From: Campylorhamphus procurvoides
Taxonomy: Eukaryota; Chordata; Aves; Passeriformes; Dendrocolaptidae
Direction of reading: 5' to 3'
NCBI GenBank assembly: GCA_013396655.1
Contig: WBMV01004761.1
Span: forward strand, 1,496,088-1,560,087
DNA: 64,000 nucleotides
Both the position numbers and the translations under genes were made by a program. Under the pieces are notes generated by a model. It saw only the letters and a list, made by a program, of their open reading frames with translations, was not told the origin of the DNA and did not search any database. Positions within the stretch are counted from its first letter, which is position 1. Each line of letters starts with the position of its first letter. Positions 51,401 to 54,189 of this stretch are shown here, piece by piece.

Positions 51401-53241
51401 GCCTCTTGGTTATGTCCCTTGGGAAGTTCAGTGGAAGAAAGATAGAAATAAGGCAAACCAGTCCCCTGGCTAAGGCTATGCCTGTTCCTCAGATTTCAGA
51501 AAAAAGAAATTTACAATTCTTGTGACATGTCATACTTCCCAAATTTCTTGCAGATGACAGAAGAACAAGAGATGGATTGTGGAAGTTCCCAAATTTACAG
51601 TGTTGTACGGGGAATTGAAAACAGCATAGAGGTTGCTTCATAACTTTTCAATGATGCCAATTAAAATTACAGAAAGATGCACTGCATTACCAGGAGACAA
51701 AAGACCACTTAAATTAAGTGAAAAAAAAAATCACAGAGAAGTTCTAGAGACAGGAAAAATAAACACTCTTGCTTGGATAAAAGTTCTTGACTTTTCTATG
51801 AGGGAAGAGATGGACTGATGCGTTTGTATGCACTTTCCTTAATATTTTCAAGGCCTGGGCTTCCTCCTCAGTTCCTCAGTTAATAAAATTAAAAGAACTG
51901 AAGACTGCTACTATTTTGCCTATCTCACTGATATACCCAGGAACTTCCCAAATCTAGTCCTACAGAACTACAATTCCCAAATTTTTTCTACAGGAAAGAC
52001 CTCTACAGAGAAGTGCTGTATTATAACCTTGAAATAAGGGTCTGTAAACTCTTTAGAAGCAAAGAATCTTTAGCTCAAAATGATACAAACCTACAGGTTG
52101 TATTGAACCATGTGAGACTGCAGACCAGTAACAGCAGAACTTATGAATGGAAATCCTGACATCTGTCAGCTTCTTCACACTCAGCCACACATACCAAGAA
52201 CCTTTAGTTACCCACAAAGGGTGTAAAAATGATGCCAGTAGCAACAAGCCTGAGCGACCTGGAAAGCTCTCTTTGGAAGCCTCTATGAAGCAACATTTTA
52301 TTGCTGTTGCTCCTAGTCAAGACAAGTAGTTAAAAACCTCACATATAACACACATTCTTGTATCATAATAAGTGCCTGTTATTCAATACTTCAAGAGCAC
52401 ATAAATATTTTACATTAATGCTGAAGGCAAACAAATGCAACAAAACCCTAAGCATTACATTCTAAGCAGAAACATCTACATTAGCTTCTCTTAAAGTGAT
52501 ACTGAATGCTCAAACCACAAGTATCATGTTACAGCTAAAAGGGAAGCCAGGTTTGTAGGGAAAAAAGTCTTTTGTTAGGCCAGCTGACCTAGCTAGAAAA
52601 CTTCGATTCCAGCACTAATTCTTCACATGTAGAAACACCATATTAACTGATTTTAATTGTCTTTCTTTCCCTGAAAGCATGGAACAACAAAATAAAACCA
52701 AAAAACCAGCAAATTCAAAAAAAAAAATCCAGGATGTCCAACAGCTCAGACTAACTTCTAGAAATGCATTCAGATTCCACACGCAAGCACTGACAAAGCT
52801 CAGGAAACGTGTTCTTACTTCTGGTCACTAAGAAGTTCTTGCATCTGAAATAACATGCTCTTGAGGCACACTCTTATTTGTTTGAGATACAGGGAATGGC
52901 AAAAAGGTATGGCCCTATGACAGCTAATAACTAAGAAACTTTTCCATTACATGCTGTTAATATTACCCTAGAAACTCAGGGTCAAACGTCTAGTTTCAGT
53001 ATTTCTGACAGACTTATTTACATACATCATTTGGTGTTTTTCCCTTCTCCACATCTTACCTCTGTAACCGGCAATTCAAGCTGAACCACGTCATCTTGTT
53101 TTGAAACAGGCGTTTGCAGAGCTGTGTCTAACAGTAAGATGCCATTGAGATCTTTCCTACATCCTACTGCATAATCATCCACAAAGATCACTTTATCCAC
53201 AGCAGAAATATACTGACATTTCACCCGTCCACCTGGTTTAG
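283..53241 (-). CDS. BIRC6: BIRC6 (BRUCE/apollon), giant IAP-family E2/E3 ubiquitin ligase; partial gene, exons 2-34
   Basis: BIRC6 is a very large cytosolic and trans-Golgi-associated inhibitor-of-apoptosis protein. From knowledge of the family, it binds caspases, SMAC and HTRA2 and, with UBA6 as E1, ubiquitinates them and LC3 through a C-terminal UBC domain. That domain is outside this window. Thirty-three minus-strand exons were assembled here. All have GT donors and AG acceptors, and every junction preserves phase. They encode about 2,198 continuous codons with no stop. Visible domains in order are the beta-propeller start (exon 2), the BIR domain (exons 5-7), propeller return (exons 7-8), an acidic Ser-rich linker (exons 8-9), a long conserved exon 10, a Gln/His-rich linker (exon 12), beta-sandwich-like segments (exons 13 and 27-28), a Gln-rich coiled coil plus Ala run (exons 24-25), helical repeats (exons 29-32) and a basic coiled coil (exons 33-34). 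Exon 1 and exons after 34 lie outside. Exon numbering is mine and ignores the candidate exon at 53968-54189. Confidence 0.97.
415..839 (-). other. BIRC6 intron 33
   Basis: 425-nt GT-AG intron. Nothing is recognised in it beyond splice signals. Confidence 0.85.
840..967 (-). CDS. BIRC6: BIRC6 exon 33: basic coiled-coil start
   Basis: This 128-nt exon (phase 1 to 0) encodes [40 protein letters not shown] and HKQ. The basic [12 protein letters not shown] leads into the coiled coil of exon 34. The donor GTGACTTC is weak. Confidence 0.95.
968..1394 (-). other. BIRC6 intron 32
   Basis: 427-nt GT-AG intron with a short A-run near 980. Nothing else is recognised. Confidence 0.85.
1395..1532 (-). 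CDS. BIRC6: BIRC6 exon 32: helical scaffold
   Basis: This 138-nt exon (phase 1 to 1) encodes [40 protein letters not shown] and RERFLT. It is phase-symmetric. The acceptor is TTTATTTTGAAG and the donor GTATATCA. Confidence 0.96.
1533..4002 (-). other. BIRC6 intron 31
   Basis: 2.5-kb intron. Short open frames at 2397-2854 and 3215-3425 have no recognisable protein character. No repeat family was identified with confidence. Confidence 0.8.
4003..4136 (-). CDS. BIRC6: BIRC6 exon 31: helical scaffold
   Basis: This 134-nt exon (phase 2 to 1) encodes [40 protein letters not shown] and HRRTE. The reading frame is open throughout and joins exons 30 and 32 in phase. The donor is GTAGCCCT. Confidence 0.95.
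4137..5044 (-). other. BIRC6 intron 30
   Basis: 908-nt AT-rich intron. Nothing is recognised besides the splice sites. Confidence 0.8.
5045..5264 (-). CDS. BIRC6: BIRC6 exon 30: helical scaffold
   Basis: This 220-nt exon (phase 1 to 2) encodes [60 protein letters not shown] and [13 protein letters not shown]. It is almost identical to the mammalian sequence I remember (Val for Ala in PVV). The donor is GTAAGGTG. Confidence 0.97.
5588..5613. repeat. Quasi-palindrome (T-rich arm, A-rich arm)
   Basis: TTTTCCTTTTT is followed after one base by AAAAAGGAAAA. This gives an 11-bp inverted repeat that could form a hairpin, with extra T on the left side. Confidence 0.7.
6006..6117 (+). mobile_element. 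CR1 LINE 3' fragment
   Basis: The motif GGTGTCTCTGCCCATGGCAG, followed by GAAACTAG, GGTCCCTTTCAACTCAAAC and CATTCTACCTTTCTACAATT, matches the 3' end of avian CR1 elements, including a degenerate ATTCTATG-type tail. It is antisense to BIRC6 and ends about 110 nt from exon 29. Confidence 0.8.
6231..6577 (-). CDS. BIRC6: BIRC6 exon 29: helical scaffold
   Basis: This 347-nt exon (phase 2 to 1) begins [20 protein letters not shown], passes [40 protein letters not shown] and [20 protein letters not shown], and ends N. Long amphipathic helices fit the armadillo-like core. [17 protein letters not shown] is the divergent part. The donor is GTTAGTAT. Confidence 0.97.
6873..7081 (-). CDS. BIRC6: BIRC6 exon 28: end of beta-sandwich, start of helical region
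   Basis: This 209-nt exon (phase 0 to 2) encodes [60 protein letters not shown] and [17 protein letters not shown] is the last strand of the module begun in exon 27. The donor GTTAGAAG is weak at +3. Confidence 0.97.
7271..7485 (-). CDS. BIRC6: BIRC6 exon 27: discoidin-like beta-sandwich
   Basis: This 215-nt exon (phase 1 to 0) encodes [60 protein letters not shown] and [12 protein letters not shown]. The pattern [14 protein letters not shown]...CRFMKITVIG is typical of galactose-binding/discoidin-type jelly rolls. This is a fold-level inference. The acceptor is TTTTTCCTCTAG and the donor GTAAAAGG. Confidence 0.97.
7486..7952 (-). other. BIRC6 intron 26
   Basis: 467-nt intron. A plus-strand open frame (7534-7866) has T-run-derived Phe repeats and no recognisable homology. 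Otherwise empty. Confidence 0.8.
7953..8052 (-). CDS. BIRC6: BIRC6 exon 26
   Basis: This 100-nt exon (phase 0 to 1) encodes [20 protein letters not shown] and [13 protein letters not shown]. It leads into the second beta-sandwich-like module. The acceptor is CTCCTCAG and the donor GTAAAACC. Confidence 0.96.
8053..8459 (-). other. BIRC6 intron 25
   Basis: 407-nt AT-rich intron. Nothing is recognised. Confidence 0.8.
8460..8774 (-). CDS. BIRC6: BIRC6 exon 25: coiled coil, poly-Ala run, Pro-rich linker
   Basis: This 315-nt exon (phase 0 to 0) begins [12 protein letters not shown], continues with an eight-residue alanine run encoded by mixed GCN codons (plus strand about 8717-8742), then [40 protein letters not shown] and [13 protein letters not shown], ending [10 protein letters not shown]. 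The last residue is Thr (ACG), where I remember Met in mammals. It is a flexible linker between scaffold modules. The donor is GTAATTAT. Confidence 0.96.
8775..9422 (-). other. BIRC6 intron 24
   Basis: 648-nt intron with an A/G-rich run at about 9319-9344. Nothing else is recognised. Confidence 0.8.
9423..9610 (-). CDS. BIRC6: BIRC6 exon 24: Gln-rich coiled coil
   Basis: This 188-nt exon (phase 1 to 0) encodes [40 protein letters not shown] and then the heptad-like [20 protein letters not shown] ending QQQ. The Leu/Gln pattern predicts a coiled coil that continues into exon 25. The donor GTTGGAGG is weak. Confidence 0.96.
9611..10145 (-). other. BIRC6 intron 23
   Basis: 535-nt intron with a poly-A run near 9700. 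Nothing else is recognised. Confidence 0.8.
10146..10280 (-). CDS. BIRC6: BIRC6 exon 23
   Basis: This 135-nt exon (phase 1 to 1) encodes [40 protein letters not shown] and ERDDA plus one base. It is phase-symmetric and conserved. The donor is GTACGTTT. The next exon completes a Met codon. Confidence 0.96.
10281..11381 (-). other. BIRC6 intron 22
   Basis: 1.1-kb intron. No exon or repeat family is recognised. Confidence 0.8.
11382..11515 (-). CDS. BIRC6: BIRC6 exon 22
   Basis: This 134-nt exon (phase 2 to 1) encodes [40 protein letters not shown] and SDVLS. Only an LEICG for LEMSG difference stands out against the mammalian sequence I remember. The donor is GTATGTAT. Confidence 0.95.
11516..15628 (-). 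other. BIRC6 intron 21
   Basis: 4.1-kb intron. It carries the tRNA-Ile/CR1 SINE at about 13017-13163. The rest is AT-rich unique-looking sequence with only short chance open frames. Confidence 0.85.
13017..13163 (+). mobile_element. TguSINE1-like SINE: tRNA-Ile-derived head with CR1-type tail
   Basis: The segment AATAATGCCAAGGTCAAGGG followed by TTCAATCCCCATATGAGCCA aligns by eye with the anticodon-to-acceptor half of eukaryotic tRNA-Ile(AAU), including a B box (GGTTCAATCCC). It is directly followed by GATGATCCTCACAGGTCCCT, TCCAACTCAGAATATTCTGT and GATACTGTGAT, which is a CR1-type 3' tail. This arrangement is the known structure of TguSINE1, a family described from zebra finch and other passerines. 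The 5' half of the tRNA head (A box) is degraded, so it is not a working tRNA gene. Confidence 0.78.
15629..15776 (-). CDS. BIRC6: BIRC6 exon 21
   Basis: This 148-nt exon (phase 1 to 2) encodes [40 protein letters not shown] and TPMEALLQT. It is helical scaffold, strongly conserved. The acceptor is preceded by an uninterrupted 11-T tract (11 A on the plus strand at 15784-15794). The donor is GTACTAAC. Confidence 0.96.
15777..16990 (-). other. BIRC6 intron 20
   Basis: 1.2-kb intron with an 11-base A run (15784-15794) forming the exon 21 pyrimidine tract and a C-rich stretch near 16290-16310. No repeat family is recognised. Confidence 0.8.
16991..17088 (-). CDS. BIRC6: BIRC6 exon 20
   Basis: This 98-nt exon (phase 2 to 1) encodes [20 protein letters not shown] followed by [13 protein letters not shown]. 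Two donor GTs lie four bases apart (GTGGTACGT). Only the second keeps frame with exon 21 and gives ATGGSVYWYF, so I use it. The acceptor is GTTTGTTTGTAG. Confidence 0.95.
17348..17479 (-). CDS. BIRC6: BIRC6 exon 19
   Basis: This 132-nt exon (phase 2 to 2) encodes [20 protein letters not shown] followed by [20 protein letters not shown] and LCI. It is a helical scaffold segment, phase-symmetric. The donor GTCAGTGC has a non-consensus +3. Confidence 0.96.
17589..17750 (-). CDS. BIRC6: BIRC6 exon 18
   Basis: This 162-nt exon (phase 2 to 2) encodes [40 protein letters not shown] and [14 protein letters not shown]. The pattern is amphipathic-helical, typical of the armadillo/HEAT-like scaffold of this protein. 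It is separated from exon 19 by only 109 nt. The donor is GTGAGGGA. Confidence 0.96.
17751..18559 (-). other. BIRC6 intron 17
   Basis: 809-nt intron with an AT/AC microsatellite at 18317-18356. Otherwise nothing is recognised. Confidence 0.8.
18317..18356. repeat. (AT/AC)n interrupted microsatellite
   Basis: Alternating TATATATCACACATATACAT-type sequence of about 40 bp, inside intron 17. Confidence 0.8.
18560..18690 (-). CDS. BIRC6: BIRC6 exon 17
   Basis: This 131-nt exon (phase 0 to 2) begins [20 protein letters not shown] and continues [20 protein letters not shown] to SKE plus two bases of Arg. The first 14 residues are polar and diverge from the mammalian sequence I remember. [19 protein letters not shown] is highly conserved. 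The donor GTTAGTAG is non-consensus at +3. Confidence 0.95.
18691..19264 (-). other. BIRC6 intron 16
   Basis: 574-nt intron containing a short (AC)n run at about 18960-18976. Nothing else is recognised. Confidence 0.8.
19265..19443 (-). CDS. BIRC6: BIRC6 exon 16
   Basis: This 179-nt exon (phase 1 to 0) encodes [40 protein letters not shown] and [25 protein letters not shown] is a closing beta strand of the preceding module, and the C-terminal part is helical. The pyrimidine tract before the acceptor is strong. The donor is GTAATGAA. Confidence 0.96.
19721..19852 (-). CDS. BIRC6: BIRC6 exon 15: beta-sandwich continuation
   Basis: This 132-nt exon (phase 1 to 1) encodes [20 protein letters not shown], then [20 protein letters not shown] and KLVKG. 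It continues the module begun in exon 13. The acceptor is TTTTTTAAG and the donor GTAAAGCA. Confidence 0.96.
19853..21087 (-). other. BIRC6 intron 14
   Basis: 1.2-kb intron with a possible CR1 3' remnant at 20379-20425. The rest is unrecognised. Confidence 0.75.
20379..20425 (-). mobile_element. Possible CR1 3'-end remnant
   Basis: TCATAGAACGGTTTGTGTC then AAAAAAGACTTTCAG resembles the reverse complement of the avian CR1 3' tail (TCATAGAATGGTTTGGGTTG, GAAAAGACCTT). Only about 45 bp are recognisable, so the call is tentative. Confidence 0.4.
21088..21219 (-). CDS. BIRC6: BIRC6 exon 14 (long form; alternative acceptor at 21178)
   Basis: This 132-nt exon (phase 1 to 1) encodes [19 protein letters not shown] followed by [20 protein letters not shown] and VEEPQC. 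A second acceptor (CCCTTGTCTCCAG) lies 42 nt inside, starting a 90-nt form at 21177 that begins [10 protein letters not shown] in the same frame. The mammalian sequence I remember begins at the position equivalent to the inner site. Both acceptors have good pyrimidine tracts. The donor is GTAAGTTG. Confidence 0.92.
21220..23988 (-). other. BIRC6 intron 13
   Basis: 2.8-kb intron. A 105-codon plus-strand open frame at 21859-22176 has no recognisable protein features. No repeat family is recognised. Confidence 0.75.
23989..24149 (-). CDS. BIRC6: BIRC6 exon 13: beta-sandwich-like segment
   Basis: This 161-nt exon (phase 2 to 1) encodes [20 protein letters not shown], then [20 protein letters not shown] and [14 protein letters not shown]. 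Alternating strands such as [11 protein letters not shown] and HVDFKFVLN resemble a discoidin/carbohydrate-binding-module jelly roll. This is a fold-level inference. The acceptor has a second AG six bases into the exon. Confidence 0.96.
24150..27910 (-). other. BIRC6 intron 12
   Basis: 3.8-kb AT-rich intron. It contains a small hairpin at 24810-24841. No exon or repeat family is recognised. Confidence 0.75.
24810..24841. repeat. Imperfect inverted repeat (hairpin)
   Basis: TTTACACT and AGTGTAAA flank a 3-nt loop. The outer CAAG/CTTG bases extend the stem after a short bulge. This is seen directly; no function is implied. Confidence 0.65.
27911..28136 (-). CDS. BIRC6: BIRC6 exon 12: Gln/His-rich linker
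   Basis: This 226-nt exon (phase 1 to 2) begins [20 protein letters not shown] and continues [20 protein letters not shown] into a low-complexity run [20 protein letters not shown], ending TRTWKLQTD. It is locally GC-rich compared with its flanks. The donor GTGGGC is weaker than most here and is followed by a G-run that may help its recognition. The acceptor has a long T tract (ATTCAG). Confidence 0.96.
28137..32375 (-). other. BIRC6 intron 11
   Basis: 4.2-kb intron. A TA/CA microsatellite lies at 31333-31369. Otherwise there are only chance open frames. Confidence 0.8.
31333..31369. repeat. (TA)n(CA)n compound microsatellite
   Basis: ATAAATATATATATA runs into ACACACACACATACACACAC. Simple sequence, in intron 11. 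Confidence 0.9.
32376..32525 (-). CDS. BIRC6: BIRC6 exon 11
   Basis: This 150-nt exon (phase 1 to 1) encodes [20 protein letters not shown] and continues [17 protein letters not shown] to [21 protein letters not shown] is a last propeller strand. The remainder is a Ser/Pro-rich linker. Phase symmetry means skipping would keep frame. The donor is GTAAGTTG. Confidence 0.96.
32908..33325 (-). mobile_element. CR1 LINE, 5'-truncated 3' portion
   Basis: The plus strand starts TCATAGAACCACAGAACCAT and TTAGGTTGGAAAAGAC, the reverse complement of the CR1 3' tail. The minus strand encodes [19 protein letters not shown], then [16 protein letters not shown] and [12 protein letters not shown], the C-terminal end of the CR1 ORF2 protein. 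About 418 bp remain, 5'-truncated as is usual for CR1. It lies in the same orientation as BIRC6 and is inactive. Confidence 0.93.
33596..33625. repeat. Short tandem repeat of a TTGTGCATTGTG unit
   Basis: TTGTGCATTGTG occurs twice 18 bases apart, with a partial copy between. It is followed by a GA-rich stretch with repeated AGAGGCACA (to about 33720). Parent element not recognised. Confidence 0.6.
36525..36868 (+). mobile_element. Old, degraded CR1 LINE fragment
   Basis: The order of weak matches fits a CR1 3' portion: GGAGATATTCAACCTGAGAA, then AATAGGCTGTTAAATCTCCA, GTTGAAGATGTATAAAAACA, CTGACCCTGACTTGAAGATG and ATCTCTTAGCATCACTTCCA ending near ATTATGATG. It is highly diverged and its limits are approximate. 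Confidence 0.55.
40419..40616 (+). mobile_element. Probable solo LTR of an endogenous retrovirus (198 bp)
   Basis: The segment begins TGTGGTGGTT and ends in CA, and is flanked by an identical 5-bp sequence GAGCC (40414-40418 and 40617-40621), consistent with a target-site duplication. Inside are a TATA-like TATATAAG (40518-40525) and AATAAA (40573-40578) in the order expected for an LTR. No internal retroviral genes flank it. It contains the only ambiguous base (N at 40539). Family not recognised. A 5-bp duplication can arise by chance, so this is not certain. Confidence 0.6.
41278..42672 (-). CDS. BIRC6: BIRC6 exon 10: large 1.4-kb exon, propeller continuation
   Basis: This 1,395-nt exon (phase 1 to 1) is the longest open frame in the window. 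It begins [20 protein letters not shown], passes through [57 protein letters not shown] and [19 protein letters not shown], and ends [18 protein letters not shown]. Repeated strand motifs such as HLLVGLRTC and [16 protein letters not shown] suggest it completes the WD40-like propeller around a long disordered loop near its start ([20 protein letters not shown]). It is unbroken and highly conserved. The donor is GTAAGACT. Confidence 0.98.
42673..43354 (-). other. BIRC6 intron 9
   Basis: 682-nt AT-rich intron. Nothing is recognised. Confidence 0.8.
43355..43413 (-). CDS. BIRC6: BIRC6 exon 9: acidic Ser-rich linker micro-exon
   Basis: This 59-nt exon (phase 2 to 1) encodes [20 protein letters not shown]. 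The acceptor has a good pyrimidine tract (TTTTCTTTTTTCAG) and the donor is GTAGGTTA. The sequence is acidic with several Ser residues that fit casein-kinase-2-type sites. That functional reading is inference only. Confidence 0.94.
43414..45106 (-). other. BIRC6 intron 8
   Basis: 1.7-kb intron. No repeat family or exon is recognised. Confidence 0.8.
45107..45267 (-). CDS. BIRC6: BIRC6 exon 8
   Basis: This 161-nt exon (phase 0 to 2) begins [20 protein letters not shown] and continues through [20 protein letters not shown] to the acidic end DIPKLEGD. It completes a propeller strand and enters a Ser/Asp-rich linker. The intron separating it from exon 7 is only 105 nt. The donor is GTATGCCA. Confidence 0.96.
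45373..45595 (-). CDS. BIRC6: BIRC6 exon 7: end of BIR domain and return to the propeller
   Basis: This 223-nt exon (phase 2 to 0) opens with [15 protein letters not shown], giving the His and final Cys zinc ligands of the BIR domain. It continues through [16 protein letters not shown] to the propeller strand [21 protein letters not shown] is a typical WD-repeat strand end. The exon shows the BIR domain sitting inside propeller sequence. The donor is GTATGCAA. Confidence 0.97.
45596..46778 (-). other. BIRC6 intron 6
   Basis: 1.2-kb AT-rich intron. Nothing is recognised. Confidence 0.8.
46779..46861 (-). CDS. BIRC6: BIRC6 exon 6: BIR zinc-binding core
   Basis: This 83-nt exon (phase 0 to 2) encodes [14 protein letters not shown] followed by [18 protein letters not shown] supplies the first two zinc-ligand cysteines of the BIR domain, and CWEPTDEPW is the conserved turn that forms the IBM-peptide groove in IAP proteins. 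The His and last Cys ligands follow in exon 7. All expected ligands are present, so the domain should be functional. Confidence 0.97.
46862..48061 (-). other. BIRC6 intron 5
   Basis: 1.2-kb intron with T- and A-runs (for example near 47550 and 47985). Nothing else is recognised. Confidence 0.8.
48062..48173 (-). CDS. BIRC6: BIRC6 exon 5: start of BIR domain
   Basis: This 112-nt exon (phase 2 to 0) encodes [20 protein letters not shown] and then [17 protein letters not shown]. The RRETF...W and MAQAGFYH elements are the opening helices of a BIR fold, matching the general pattern R..TF..WP......LA.AGFY. The donor is GTAAAAGG. It continues into the zinc-binding half in exon 6. Confidence 0.97.
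48174..49846 (-). other. BIRC6 intron 4
   Basis: 1.7-kb intron with a TA/CA microsatellite at 49418-49452 and a short GGGAA tandem near 49119. Nothing else is recognised. Confidence 0.8.
49418..49452. repeat. (TA)n(CA)n compound microsatellite
   Basis: ATATATACATACATATATAT continues into ACACACACACAC. Simple sequence, in intron 4. Confidence 0.9.
49847..50040 (-). CDS. BIRC6: BIRC6 exon 4
   Basis: This 194-nt exon (phase 0 to 2) begins [15 protein letters not shown] and ends [13 protein letters not shown] plus two bases of an Arg codon, donor GTATATTA. The segment precedes the BIR domain and includes the helical stretch [11 protein letters not shown]. The exon is intact and in frame with exons 3 and 5. 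Confidence 0.96.
50041..50430 (-). other. BIRC6 intron 3
   Basis: 390-nt intron. Nothing is recognised. Confidence 0.8.
50431..50568 (-). CDS. BIRC6: BIRC6 exon 3
   Basis: This 138-nt exon (46 codons, phase 0-0) begins [20 protein letters not shown] and ends [11 protein letters not shown] before donor GTAAGAAT. It is predicted to be mainly helical and links the first propeller strands to the BIR region. Conservation against the mammalian protein is nearly complete, with Ile for Leu and Val for Ile changes. Confidence 0.96.
50569..53059 (-). other. BIRC6 intron 2
   Basis: 2.5-kb AT-rich intron. Only short chance open frames; no repeat family recognised. Confidence 0.8.
53060..53241 (-). CDS. 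BIRC6: BIRC6 exon 2: N-terminal beta-propeller
   Basis: This 182-nt exon runs from phase 1 to phase 0. After the CCCTTTATAG acceptor it encodes [18 protein letters not shown] and continues through [16 protein letters not shown] to VQLELPVTE, then donor GTAAGATG. It is part of the N-terminal WD40-like propeller that carries the BIR domain as an insertion. It differs from the mammalian sequence I remember by Arg for Gln after KPGG. Confidence 0.96.
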
Positions 53242-53967
53242 CTATAAAGGGAAAGACAAAAAGCAGGATCCGATTAGAAAACAGCTTTTATACAAGAGAT
53301 CTTTAAAATCTGTACTGGAAAGCAATGTAACTCTTTGGCAAAGTCTTTACTTCTTGAGATGACCAAAACCCAGCATGTTAGCTACCAAAACTTTCGCCAA
53401 ACTTTTATTTCCTACATTAAAAAACAAACTGCCAAGATCTGTACATCCCATCAACAACTACAAACATTTTAATCCTACAATGGAATCCATTATTCAAGTT
53501 CTGCTCCCCAGGAGGCCTAAACTACTGGTTTTAAGCCTCCTGTAGGTGTCTGGTATACTTGATATTAGCTGACAGTCAATAATGAGACTTAAATTGTACA
53601 AATCAGCACGAAAGCCAAGACAAAATTGCTGAACTACCATTAAGGCTGATTAACACCATTTCATCAAGCAAAAGAATACTCAAACTTCTGAAAACTAAGT
53701 ACAGCATGCAACATGTACCATGTTAACATGTTCCTTGAGATGCTAAAGCAGCTTATTTCTGCTCAGTGCTGCGTACATGATGCCAATAACAAGTTCAAGA
53801 AGTTTGGTGGGGGTGGAGAAAGACTATCAGCAGATAAATAAAGAAAGGTTGGCAATGGATATTATCCCCAGAAAGGTTTAACGTTATTCAACACTAGTAT
53901 TATTATTATGTATGTGTCTAAGGCTGGATGGACTGTAAAACTAAATGCAATCCATGTAATATGCTAC
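53242..53967 (-). other. BIRC6 intron 1, part between candidate exon and exon 2
   Basis: 726 nt. Starts at the candidate-exon donor (GTAGCAT) and ends at the exon 2 acceptor. Nothing else is recognised. Confidence 0.75.
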
Positions 53968-54189
53968 CTGTATAGAAGGCAAACTGCTTTAATTCACAGA
54001 AAGTGTAAGCTGCTGCTGCTACTGAAGTGGACTGTACGTAAATTGTAAGTACACGGACACATTCTCCAGAGGGCAAAGCTGAAATTGCTGGATTGTCAAC
54101 ATCAATGTCTTCTTGTTGCACAGGAACAGGAGTTTCATTAAATTTTGCATTAACCATGTCCTGTCCCTGTTCTCCTCTTTCCTCAGACA
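53968..54189 (-). CDS. BIRC6: Candidate extra BIRC6 exon in intron 1 (cassette or alternative first exon)
   Basis: This 222-nt open segment is bounded by a CCAG acceptor at 54190 and a strong donor (ACAG then GTAGCAT). It begins and ends in phase 1, so splicing it between exon 1 and exon 2 adds 74 residues without changing frame, and its last base forms an Ala codon with exon 2. The frame is closed by a TAG 15 nt upstream of the acceptor and by a TAG about 50 nt past the donor, so the open frame nearly matches the exon limits. The product has an acidic, Pro/Gln-rich first half (ETPVPVQQEDIDVD) and a strand-like second half (CVRVLTIYVQ, YTFCELKQFAFYT). An internal ATG at 54157 has G at -3 and G at +4, so the segment could also start an alternative transcript. 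The acceptor is weak: little pyrimidine, and a competing AG 7 nt upstream that would break frame. I do not recall this segment in the canonical human protein. Confidence 0.5.
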
